Part shown: one piece after another, positions 52,586 through 60,292 of the stretch
Layout of the letters: each line of letters begins with the position of its first letter
Position numbering within the stretch: the stretch's first letter is position 1
Assembly (NCBI GenBank): GCA_017619375.1
Contig: JAFZSL010000077.1
Coordinates: forward strand, 19,974-83,973
DNA from: Prevotella sp.
GTDB lineage: Bacteria; Bacteroidota; Bacteroidia; Bacteroidales; Bacteroidaceae
DNA: 64,000 nucleotides
Reading direction: 5' to 3'
Made by a program: the position numbers and the translations under genes
Notes under the pieces: generated by a model
What the model was told of the DNA's origin: nothing
Databases searched by the model: none
The model's input: only the letters and a program-made list of their open reading frames with translations

Positions 52586-54976
52586 ATCATTCTCCGTCCT
52601 CGCGATGATTTCGTTTTGCAGTTGCTCCGTCATGTCGTTGAAATAGTCGGAGTATCCGGCGACGCGCACGAGGAGGTCGCGGTAGTCTTCAGGATGTTGC
52701 TGGGCATCGCGTAGAGTGGCGTTGTCGATGATGTTGAATTGGATGTGATGCCCTCCCATTTTGAAATAGGTGCGTATGAGACTGGCTAATTTCCTCATAT
52801 CCTCCTCCCTTTTGAGCATGTTTGGCACGAAGCGTATGTTGAGCAAGGTCCCACCGCTTTTCGTCTGGTCGAGTTTTCCCAATGACTTCACCACGGCTGT
52901 GGGGCCGTGGGTGTCGGCGCCATGTGCGGGCGAGGTGCCGTCGCTGATGGCGAAATGGGCGAGACGTCCGTTGGGGGTGGCTCCGCAGACCTGTCCGAAA
53001 TAGTTGTGGCAGGTGGTGCTGAGCATGTTGAGGTGTGTCTGTCCACCCCGGGTGTTGGGTCTTCCCTCGATGGCTTTCACCAGGTCGTCGTAGATGCGTA
53101 CGGCGATGTTGTCGGCCTCGCTGTCATCATTGCCGAAGAAGGGTGTGTGGTTGAGGATGTACTGCCGCATTTTCTCCTCTCCCTTGAAATTGTCGCGCAG
53201 GGCGTCGAGCATCTGCCGCATGGTGTATCTTTTCTCGTCAAACACGTGTTTTTTCAAGGCGGAGAAACTGTCGGTGAGCGTGCCTAAGCCTGTACATTGT
53301 ATGTATGTGGTGTTGTATCGTGCCCCGCCACCGTAGTAGTCTTTTCCCTTTTCTATGCAGTCGTCGATGAAGAGGCTGAGAAACGTGGCAGGCGCATAGA
53401 GTGAGAACATCCGCTCGATGTAGTTGTTCACCGCGAGTTTCATGTTGACGAAATGCTCCATCTGACTGCGCCACGCCTCATAGAGTTGCTCGAAGGAGTC
53501 GAACAGCGTAGGGTCGCCCGTCTGGAGGCCGAGGCGCTTCCCCGTCTCAGGGTCCACGCCGTCGTTAAGTGTGATTTCAAGGATTTTCGGGGTGTTGAGG
53601 TATCCGGTGAGGAGGTAGGCTTCCTTTCCGAAGGCACCCACCTCGATGCATCCCGAGCACCCTCCCTCCCGGGCGTCCTCCACCGTCTTCCCGGCGCGCA
53701 CCATCTCTTGCACATAAGTATCGGTGTTGAAGATGGAGGGGTAGCCGTGGCCTTGCCTGATGACCTTGATGCCTTCGATGAGGAAAGCGTCAGGGGTGTC
53801 GTGGGCGATGTGTATGCTCAGGCCGGGCTGCAACTGATGCAGTTCTTCCTGGATTTCCAAGATGATGGAGGAGAGTTCGTTGGCGGCGCTGCGTCCCTCT
53901 CGGTCCACGCCGCCGATGTTGATATTTGTGAAATCGTTGTATGTCCCTGATTCCAAGGCCGTCACGCCGACCTTTGGCGGTGCCGGCTGGTTGTTGAATT
54001 TCACCCAAAGGCAACTCAGCAGTTCCTTGGCATCTTCGCGTGTCAGCGTATGGCTTTCCAACCCTTTCTGATAGAAGGGGAAGAGGTGCTGGTCGAGATG
54101 GCCGGGATTCATCGAGTCCCAACCGTTGAGTTCGGTGACGGTGCCGAGATGCACGAACCAATACATCTGTATGGCTTCCCACAGGTCTCTTGGCGCATGG
54201 GCGGGCACGTGATGACACACGTCGGCGATTTTCAACAGTTCTTCACGGCGCCGGGGGTCGCTCTCCTCGGCTGCCATATCCTCTGCCAGACGGGCGTGGC
54301 GCTCGCCGAAAAGGATGGCGGCGTCGCATGAGATAGCCATGGCTTCCAGTTCCTGCTGCTTGTCGGTGGCCTCGGGGTCGTGGATGTAGTCGAGGGTGGC
54401 GATGCGCCGTTCGATGCGTTCCTTCACGTCAAGCAACCCCTCGTGGTACATCTTGCCATCCATGGCGGTGTGGCCGGCGGCACGCTGTTCCATGAACTCA
54501 GTGAACACCCCGGCGTGGTAGGCTTCCTCCCATTCCTTTGAGACATGGTTGAAGATACGCTCGCGCTGAGTCTTGCCCTTCCAATAAGGAATCACCTCGC
54601 GCTCATAGGTGTCGATGTCTTCCTGACTGATATGATAGGGTTGCAGTGGGCGTTCGTTGAGCGTATGTAGGTCTTCCACCGTGTGGCAGGTGAGTTCCGG
54701 GAAGGTGGGGACGGCCTTGGGCCGTGGTCCGCGTTCCCCCACGATGAGTTCGTCGGGGCCTATGTAGATGGTCTTTTTCTGACACAGTTCAAAAAAATTG
54801 CGGGCACGCAACACGGCGATGGGCATCGTGCCGGCATTGGCCTTGTAGAAGGCTGTCTCTATCAAGGCGCGTTCGATGCTTAGCGTGGTGGGCGTGTCGA
54901 AATTCTGCTGTCGCAAGCGCCTGATGCGGGCGTTCATGCCCCTGTCGTTCTCGGGATGTTTGATGGTTGGTTTCAT
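52574..54976 (-). CDS. hypD: trans-4-hydroxy-L-proline dehydratase (glycyl radical enzyme HypD)
   Basis: An 800-residue glycyl radical enzyme that removes water from trans-4-hydroxy-L-proline to give pyrroline-5-carboxylate. GGCSGCIEVGAFGKEAY holds the thiyl Cys443 and Glu445, and RVAGYSDYF holds the radical Gly774. From memory, the substrate-site residues of the C. difficile enzyme are His160, Asp278, Ser334, Asp339, Phe340, Cys434, Glu436, Tyr450, Thr645 and Gly765. Each is matched here at a constant offset of +9 (His169, Asp287, Ser343, Asp348, Phe349, Cys443, Glu445, Tyr459, Thr654, Gly774). Start at ATG 54976 (MKPTIK). It is 27 bp after an ATPase gene; no pyrroline-5-carboxylate reductase is in the window. 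Confidence 0.88.
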   Translation of the reverse strand: MKPTIKHPENDRGMNARIRRLRQQNFDTPTTLSIERALIETAFYKANAGTMPIAVLRARNFFELCQKKTIYIGPDELIVGERGPRPKAVPTFPELTCHTVEDLHTLNERPLQPYHISQEDIDTYEREVIPYWKGKTQRERIFNHVSKEWEEAYHAGVFTEFMEQRAAGHTAMDGKMYHEGLLDVKERIERRIATLDYIHDPEATDKQQELEAMAISCDAAILFGERHARLAEDMAAEESDPRRREELLKIADVCHHVPAHAPRDLWEAIQMYWFVHLGTVTELNGWDSMNPGHLDQHLFPFYQKGLESHTLTREDAKELLSCLWVKFNNQPAPPKVGVTALESGTYNDFTNINIGGVDREGRSAANELSSIILEIQEELHQLQPGLSIHIAHDTPDAFLIEGIKVIRQGHGYPSIFNTDTYVQEMVRAGKTVEDAREGGCSGCIEVGAFGKEAYLLTGYLNTPKILEITLNDGVDPETGKRLGLQTGDPTLFDSFEQLYEAWRSQMEHFVNMKLAVNNYIERMFSLYAPATFLSLFIDDCIEKGKDYYGGGARYNTTYIQCTGLGTLTDSFSALKKHVFDEKRYTMRQMLDALRDNFKGEEKMRQYILNHTPFFGNDDSEADNIAVRIYDDLVKAIEGRPNTRGGQTHLNMLSTTCHNYFGQVCGATPNGRLAHFAISDGTSPAHGADTHGPTAVVKSLGKLDQTKSGGTLLNIRFVPNMLKREEDMRKLASLIRTYFKMGGHHIQFNIIDNATLRDAQQHPEDYRDLLVRVAGYSDYFNDMTEQLQNEIIARTENDGVM

Positions 54977-55003
54977 AAATAACAGAATAAACAAAAAACT
55001 CAA

Positions 55004-56146
55004 TCATAATCGCTTGAGCCATAAGTCAAAGAAACGGTCGTAGATGATGAAGCCTTCATTAATATGATAAACGAGGTCTTTTTCCACAAGTGCAGCCAAG
55101 GCTTTCCTCACGCTGCTGGTACCAGACAATTCATACTTTCGAACAAAGTTGTTTGACTGGGGCTGGGCAACAATTCCAGCATCAGCAATGGCTTTCAGTA
55201 ACCGTTGCTGGTTCACGCTCAGGAAAGACATCAAGGTCTCATATTGGTCGGCCTTGTCAGCCAAAATAACTCGGATAGCCTCTCTTACCTGGCTTTCATC
55301 AGTGACGCGCTTTTCTTGTTCATACAGTCGGTTGAGAACCGATTGCATATACCATGTATATCCATTGAACCGACGATACAAGCCATGGAAGACTTGTTGA
55401 GAGAAACTTCCACCTCTTTTCACAAAGAAGCGATTAGCAAAATCATAATAAATCTCCTCATGCAAAGATTCCAGACTCATCATGACTGTACTCTGATAAA
55501 AAGGACGCTTGGGGGAACCGAACATCTCATACATCAAGTGTTGCCTGCTGCCTGAAAAGATGAAATGGACATTATGGATGAATTGGATATGCGAACGCAA
55601 CAAAGCCTCTGTTCCCAACTCGCGATAGTCGGCAATGGTCTGGAACTCATCGATGGCAAAATACACTTCCTTTTCACAATTCTTCAAATATTTGAAGATG
55701 CTGTCAATGGTGTGTTCCGTCTGACTACGATCGATGCTGACAGACACCGTAGGACTTCCCGTTATCGGGTCAAGGCTAATGACAGGTCGCCACATGCTGA
55801 AAAAACTAAGTACTTTGTTTATGGCTGTCTTCGAACCGACCATCTGCTCTTGTATGATGGCCTTTCCCAAGGTTTGAGCGAGGTCATGCTGGTCGTGTGT
55901 ATGAAAGATGTCGGCATAGATGCATACGGCATCGGGGTCCTTTTCCTTTATACATTGAAAAGTGTGCTTGATTAAACCCGTTTTCCCAATTTTTCGCGGA
56001 GAAACGAGTGTTAAGTTTCTTCCATTTTTCAAATTTGATATTACTTTTTCTGTTTCTTCCGTACGGTCACAGAAATAGTCCGAACCTTCATATCCCTCAT
56101 AAATAAAGGGATTCAAAAGTTTTTTTGTTTTACTTTTCCTCTTCAT
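55004..56146 (-). CDS. AAA-type ATPase (archaeal ATPase-like, PF01637 group)
   Basis: A 380-residue P-loop ATPase common in Bacteroidales. NPFIYEGYEGSDYFCDRTEE opens the protein, TLVSPRKIGKTGLIKHTF (about 44-61) is Walker A in its family form (PRKIGKT), YFAIDEFQTIADY is Walker B and IFSGSRQHLM is the sensor. A winged-helix end follows (SVRKALAALVEKDLVYH, then IYDRFFDLWLKRL). Cellular role unknown. The promoter is well defined (56198-56228), and the 5' leader carries three 14-bp direct repeats. hypD starts 27 bp after its stop, so read-through into hypD is possible. Confidence 0.88.
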   Translation of the reverse strand: MKRKSKTKKLLNPFIYEGYEGSDYFCDRTEETEKVISNLKNGRNLTLVSPRKIGKTGLIKHTFQCIKEKDPDAVCIYADIFHTHDQHDLAQTLGKAIIQEQMVGSKTAINKVLSFFSMWRPVISLDPITGSPTVSVSIDRSQTEHTIDSIFKYLKNCEKEVYFAIDEFQTIADYRELGTEALLRSHIQFIHNVHFIFSGSRQHLMYEMFGSPKRPFYQSTVMMSLESLHEEIYYDFANRFFVKRGGSFSQQVFHGLYRRFNGYTWYMQSVLNRLYEQEKRVTDESQVREAIRVILADKADQYETLMSFLSVNQQRLLKAIADAGIVAQPQSNNFVRKYELSGTSSVRKALAALVEKDLVYHINEGFIIYDRFFDLWLKRL

Positions 56147-56155
56147 TCTATCTTA

Positions 56156-56197
56156 CCTTTGGTGTCACACCATTGGTGTCATACCTTTGGTGCCATG
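56156..56197 (-). repeat. three 14-bp direct repeats in the ATPase leader
   Basis: Plus-strand units CCTTTGGTGTCACA (56156-56169), CCATTGGTGTCATA (56170-56183) and CCTTTGGTGCCATG (56184-56197), lying between the -7 box and the ATG. In mRNA sense they encode overlapping five-codon mini-ORFs (ATG GCA CCA AAG GTA TGA, then ATG ACA CCA ATG GTG TGA). Confidence 0.75.
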
Positions 56198-56288
56198 CAA
56201 AGATAGTGAAATTCGTGTGTAATGCAAAGAAAACAAAACAAAAACTTTGAGATTTGTTTGGTTTTCTTCTTTTCTTTACCTATATTTG
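56198..56288. promoter_or_regulatory. back-to-back consensus promoters
   Basis: Minus strand: TTTG (56225-56228)-N19-TATCTTTG (56198-56205) for the ATPase gene. Plus strand: TTTG (56257-56260)-N20-TATATTTG (56281-56288) for the pseudouridine synthase, whose ATG (56297) is only 8 bp after the box, implying a very short leader. Confidence 0.8.
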
Positions 56289-56296
56289 TCCCCAAA

Positions 56297-57187
56297 ATGA
56301 AGAAATCAAATTACGACAACGAACCGAAGTATGACCATTATGTGGTGAAGGAGGAGGCTCCTTTGCTGCAGTACTTGCTGGCAACCTTGAAACAAAGCCG
56401 GAGCAAGACGAAGGCCACCCTTCAAGGGCACGGCATCAAAGTTGACGGCAAATGCGTCACACAGTTTGACTTCCCCCTAAAACCCGGGATGAAAGTCTCT
56501 GTGAGCAAGTCGAAACGCAATGATATCTTCAAAAGCCGCCATGTCAAGATTGTCTATGAGGACAAATACCTCATCGTGGTGGAGAAGAGCGCCGGCATCC
56601 TGTCGATGGCGGCCGGACAAAACTCCCCTAACGTGAAATCGGTGCTCGACAACTATTTCGAGAAGTCGAAGCAGCGTTGCCACGCCCATGTGGTGCACCG
56701 GCTCGACCGTGACACCAGTGGCCTGCTGGTCTACGCGAAGGACATGGAGACCGAACAAATCCTGGAGCACAACTGGCACGACATCGTCTACGACCGTCGC
56801 TATCTGGCTGTCCTGTCGGGGGAGATGGAGAACGACGGCGGGACCATCGCCAACTGGCTGAAAGACAACAAGGCTTTCGTCACCTATTCCTCACCGGTGG
56901 ACAACGGAGGCAAATATGCCGTGACACATTACCACACGCTGGCACGCACCACGGAACACTCGCTGGTGGAATTCAAACTGGAGACCGGACGCAAGAACCA
57001 AATCCGCGTCCATGCGGCAGACATGGGGCATCCGGTGTGCGGCGACCACAAATATGGCAACGGCGACGACCCAGCACACCGTCTATGCCTGCATGCCTAC
57101 CTGCTCTGCTTCTACCACCCCGTCACAAGGGAGCGGATGGAGTTCGAGGCTCCCATCCCGCCTGCTTTCAAGAAATTATTCAAATAA
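56297..57187 (+). CDS. RluA-family pseudouridine synthase
   Basis: A 296-residue RNA pseudouridine synthase. An S4-like N-terminal domain (about 13-75, LLQYLLATLKQSRSKTKATL) precedes the RluA catalytic domain. The signature VVHRLDRDTSGLLVYAK holds the catalytic Asp, and the C-terminal LVEFKLETGRKNQIRVHAAD and GHPVCGDHKYG complete the family pattern. The target uridine (23S rRNA or tRNA) cannot be told. Start at ATG 56297 fits both the promoter at 56257-56288 and the domain; the frame upstream to 56222 runs through the promoter and is rejected. Confidence 0.92.
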   Translation: MKKSNYDNEPKYDHYVVKEEAPLLQYLLATLKQSRSKTKATLQGHGIKVDGKCVTQFDFPLKPGMKVSVSKSKRNDIFKSRHVKIVYEDKYLIVVEKSAGILSMAAGQNSPNVKSVLDNYFEKSKQRCHAHVVHRLDRDTSGLLVYAKDMETEQILEHNWHDIVYDRRYLAVLSGEMENDGGTIANWLKDNKAFVTYSSPVDNGGKYAVTHYHTLARTTEHSLVEFKLETGRKNQIRVHAADMGHPVCGDHKYGNGDDPAHRLCLHAYLLCFYHPVTRERMEFEAPIPPAFKKLFK

Positions 57188-57208
57188 CTTACTTAAAAGC
57201 CCAAAACA

Positions 57209-57427
57209 ATGGATCCACAAGAATTGATTGGTTCAGGAAATACAATGAGTACCCTGGCAAGCATTGTCGTCATCATCGTGGCGCTTTTCTTGTTCAAGAA
57301 AGTCGCCAGTTGCGCAGCCAAGATTGTCATTTTCGTCATCTTGATGGGCATCCTGGCTCTTGCCTATTATTTCAGCCAAGAGCATGACGTCGATGGAAAC
57401 CCAAGAATCGAGATAGTGAATGAATAG
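57209..57427 (+). CDS. small single-pass or two-pass membrane protein
   Basis: A 72-residue protein with two adjoining hydrophobic stretches (about 13-30 and 36-54) and a polar C-terminal tail (FSQEHDVDGNPRIEIVNE). It starts 21 bp after the pseudouridine synthase gene in the same direction, so it is probably co-transcribed. I do not recognise a family. Confidence 0.6.
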   Translation: MDPQELIGSGNTMSTLASIVVIIVALFLFKKVASCAAKIVIFVILMGILALAYYFSQEHDVDGNPRIEIVNE

Positions 57428-57480
57428 CCTGTAACTTATTGTTTTTCAAGCGAGTTTTACTCCAACCCTCTCCTCATTTT

Positions 57481-58365
57481 TTATAATATCAAGCCGATGG
57501 TGGTGAGAAGCCCGTAGACGAACATATTACGGGCGTTTTCGCCGAGGATGCCGTTGAGGCGCTCACCCGTGTTGATGGCGACCATCCTGCGCCATGTGAA
57601 CACGTGAAGGGCGAGGTAGCCCAAAGGCAGGACAAACGCCCAGGGTCTCCCTGCCAACCAGAAACATACGCCCATGGCACAAGCGACGACACCCAACATG
57701 AGAAAGAGCCACTCGCTGGATTTCGGACCGATGCGCACCACCAGCGTGGTCTTTCCCGTGCGCTTGTCGTTGTCCCTGTCGCGATAGTTGTTCACCACCA
57801 AAAGGGTGTCGATGACCAGTCCGCAAGCCAGGGAGGCCGTCAACGCCTCTGTGGTCACCGTGCCGCGCTGGAGATAGAAGGTGGCGCATACCGGCACGAG
57901 GCCGAAGAACACAAGTACCAAAAGGTCGCCCAACCCGAGATAGGACAAGTGGGTGGTGTAAAGGAAGCAGAAGAGCACGCAGGCCACACCTACGGCCACC
58001 ATCTCCCATCCCCCATAGGCCACAAGGGGCAGTCCAAGGAGGCAGGCCGTGCAGGTGGTGATGAGGATGGCCTTGCGCATGGCTTCAAGGGTGACCCACC
58101 CTTGTGCACAGGCACGTTTCGGCCCCAGTCTATGTTCATCGTCTACGCCTTTCTTGAAGTCGAAATAGTCATTCACCAGGTTGGCATCCACCTGCATCAC
58201 CAAGGCGAAGAGCATACACAAGACGGCGGGTACGAGACGGAAGGCGGAAGCTCCACCATCAGCCCAGGCAAGCGCCAGCGCAATCATCACCGGAACGGAG
58301 GCACCTGTCAGTGTCTTTGGGCGGGCGGCAAGCACCCAAGCCTTGGGGGAATTGGTCTTGATCAT
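57481..58365 (-). CDS. menA: 1,4-dihydroxy-2-naphthoate polyprenyltransferase MenA
   Basis: A 294-residue UbiA-type prenyltransferase with about nine membrane helices, catalysing the prenylation step of menaquinone synthesis. The first Asp-rich site is NLVNDYFDFKKGVD (about 62-75) and the second is VVNNYRDRDNDKRTGK (about 190-205); PKAWVLAARPKTLTGASVPV opens the protein as usual for MenA. No other men gene is in the window. Full length and intact. Confidence 0.94.
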   Translation of the reverse strand: MIKTNSPKAWVLAARPKTLTGASVPVMIALALAWADGGASAFRLVPAVLCMLFALVMQVDANLVNDYFDFKKGVDDEHRLGPKRACAQGWVTLEAMRKAILITTCTACLLGLPLVAYGGWEMVAVGVACVLFCFLYTTHLSYLGLGDLLVLVFFGLVPVCATFYLQRGTVTTEALTASLACGLVIDTLLVVNNYRDRDNDKRTGKTTLVVRIGPKSSEWLFLMLGVVACAMGVCFWLAGRPWAFVLPLGYLALHVFTWRRMVAINTGERLNGILGENARNMFVYGLLTTIGLIL

Positions 58366-58416
58366 AAGTCTTTTTTATGGGAGGGAATAGGAGGTCTTGG
58401 TAGGGAATAGGACTTC

Positions 58417-59013
58417 CTATAGATTCGAGACTACTGGAGATTCCAATATGGAGTCTTGCTCTTGAGCGGGTTGTGGTGGCGGTGGTGTCTTGAGCGTGAT
58501 GCTTTCGAGGATGGCTTTCACCTCGGGTTGTTCGAGGGAGAGGTTTTCCATATACACCTTGGCGATGCCGGGAACGGGAAGAGGAGCATAGAGGGTGATG
58601 GGGCTGTCTATGGCATTACTGACGACCACCTTCCACGTGATGCCATTGGCGGTGACATCATCGGCGACCACCGAGGAGCCTTCATCGTTTTTCAGTTTCT
58701 GGTCCACGCTGTTCTTCACCGTGAAAGGATGTCGGGGAAGGGCTTCCAACCGGAACGACCCTTTTGCAGCCCATCGTGCAGGATTGTCCGGGTCGGGGAT
58801 TTTGAGGTCCACCAGACTATCGTCTTCTTCGCGCACCTCCCATCCCGGCGGGAAGGTGGCAGAGAAGTATTTTTTATCCATTTGGATAGGGGTTGCGGGC
58901 GTTTCCTCTACAACGGTGGAAGCGGTATTGTCCCCTTCATCGGCTTTGTCCGTCTTTTTGCAGGCCGCTAATCCCACGATGACGGCACAAAATATCAATA
59001 GTTTTTTCATCAT
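58417..59013 (-). CDS. lipoprotein of unknown function
   Basis: A 198-residue lipoprotein. MMKKLLIFCAVIVGLAAC has a lipobox (LAAC), followed by an acidic linker and a domain with YFSATFPPGWEVREEDDSLV, ARWAAKGSFRLEAL and PVPGIAKVYMENLSLEQPEV. It ends in a Pro-rich tail. The start is ATG 59013 (or 59010); an in-frame extension upstream covers the CTAG-rich repeat and is not supported. Probably anchored in the outer membrane. No specific family recognised. Confidence 0.7.
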   Translation of the reverse strand: MMKKLLIFCAVIVGLAACKKTDKADEGDNTASTVVEETPATPIQMDKKYFSATFPPGWEVREEDDSLVDLKIPDPDNPARWAAKGSFRLEALPRHPFTVKNSVDQKLKNDEGSSVVADDVTANGITWKVVVSNAIDSPITLYAPLPVPGIAKVYMENLSLEQPEVKAILESITLKTPPPPQPAQEQDSILESPVVSNL

Positions 59014-59125
59014 CACACATTTGTTGGCTTGTCGGCCTGGGTATGGATTGGATTTCGCGCCCAAAATTAAGAAAAAAAGTCGAGACCGATGATGATTCAC
59101 CCCTTTTTTTTCAAGTGCTCCTTGT

Positions 59126-59170
59126 ATCACTAGTTTCACTAGTTTCACTAGTATTTCTAGTATCACTAGT
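59126..59170. repeat. CTAG-rich tandem 9-mer tract
   Basis: TATCACTAG, TTTCACTAG, TTTCACTAG, TATTTCTAG, TATCACTAG: five adjacent 9-bp units, four containing the palindrome ACTAGT. It lies upstream of the lipoprotein and before the next plus-strand promoter. Confidence 0.75.
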
Positions 59171-59224
59171 AATAAAGGAATATAGGAATCTGTCAATGAT
59201 GCAAAAAGAAAAAGCGTCCACTAT

Positions 59225-59255
59225 TTTGCCAAAAGCCAAAAAAGCACTACCTTTG
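59225..59255 (+). promoter_or_regulatory. consensus promoter for the FabK-like gene
   Basis: TTTG (59225-59228), 19 bases, TACCTTTG (59248-59255), 29 bp before the ATG at 59285. Confidence 0.8.
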
Positions 59256-59284
59256 GACCAAAGAAACCAAAACCTCATACAGAC

Positions 59285-60229
59285 ATGAACAAAAACAGAA
59301 TCACCGAATTGTTCGGTATCGAGTTTCCCGTCATCCAAGGCGGTATGGTGTGGATAAGCGGTTGGCGTCTTGCCGCCGCCGTGAGCAATGCCGGCGGCCT
59401 GGGATTGCTCGGAGCCGGTTCGATGCACCCCGAGACGTTGGTGGAACACATCCGCAAGATGAAGGAAGCCACCGACAAACCCTGGGGCGTGAACGTCCCG
59501 TTGATGTATCCAGAAATCGACCGCCTGGTCGACATCCTCATTGCAGAGGGCGTGAAAAACGTTTTCACCTCTGCCGGCAGTCCGAAGAAATACACCGCAC
59601 GCTTCCACGAGGCAGGCATGAAGGTGGCACACGTCGTGTCAAGTTCCAAATTCGCCCGCAAATGCAAAGAGGCCGGTGTCGACGCCGTGGTGGCGGAAGG
59701 TTTCGAGGCCGGAGGGCACAACGGGCGCGAGGAGACCACCACGATGGTGCTCATCCCACAGGTGCGCAAGGCGACGTCGCTGCCGCTGATTGCAGCAGGG
59801 GGCATCGCCTCCGGAGAGTCGATGCTTGCCGCCATGGCCCTTGGTGCCGAGGGTGTGCAGGCAGGCACGCTGTTCGCCTTGACGGAGGAGAGCAGCGCTT
59901 CGGAAGCCTTCAAGCAGCGGTGCACATCCTTGGAGGAGGGTGACACGATGCTCACTCTCAAGGCCATCTCCCCCACCCGACTGGTGAAGAACGACCTCTA
60001 CACCCGCATCGTCGAGGCAGAGAAGGCAGGAGCCGCCGTGGAGGACCTGAGGGCCATCCTGGGAAAGGCCGCCACCAAACGTGGCATCTTCGAGGGCGAC
60101 CTCGAAAGTGGTGAATTGGAAATCGGACAGATAGCCTCCGCCATCAAGGAGGTGCTGCCGGTGAGCGCTGTCATGAAACGCCTCATCGATGAGTTTGATG
60201 CTGCCAAGGAAAGAGTGATATCAATGTAA
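59285..60229 (+). CDS. FMN-dependent nitronate monooxygenase / FabK-type enoyl reductase family protein
   Basis: A 314-residue TIM-barrel flavoprotein of the 2-nitropropane dioxygenase/FabK family. FPVIQGGMVWISGWRLAAAV opens it, EGFEAGGHNGREETTTMVLI carries the AGGHNG motif with the catalytic-site His, and LPLIAAGGIASGESMLAAMA and GAEGVQAGTLF bind FMN phosphate. Members either reduce enoyl-ACP (FabK) or oxidise nitronates; the sequence alone does not settle which. Single gene with its own promoter and a terminator at 60270-60292. Confidence 0.88.
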   Translation: MNKNRITELFGIEFPVIQGGMVWISGWRLAAAVSNAGGLGLLGAGSMHPETLVEHIRKMKEATDKPWGVNVPLMYPEIDRLVDILIAEGVKNVFTSAGSPKKYTARFHEAGMKVAHVVSSSKFARKCKEAGVDAVVAEGFEAGGHNGREETTTMVLIPQVRKATSLPLIAAGGIASGESMLAAMALGAEGVQAGTLFALTEESSASEAFKQRCTSLEEGDTMLTLKAISPTRLVKNDLYTRIVEAEKAGAAVEDLRAILGKAATKRGIFEGDLESGELEIGQIASAIKEVLPVSAVMKRLIDEFDAAKERVISM

Positions 60230-60269
60230 AATTAATCAAACATCAGGCGTTCGCCCGTTCCCCGTAGGA

Positions 60270-60292
60270 GCCGGTTTGACCGGCACTTTTTT
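60270..60292 (+). terminator. rho-independent terminator
   Basis: GCCGG (60270-60274), loop TTTGA, CCGGC (60280-60284), then TTTTTT (60287-60292). It ends the FabK-like gene and meets the 3' end of the convergent MATE gene. Confidence 0.75.
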
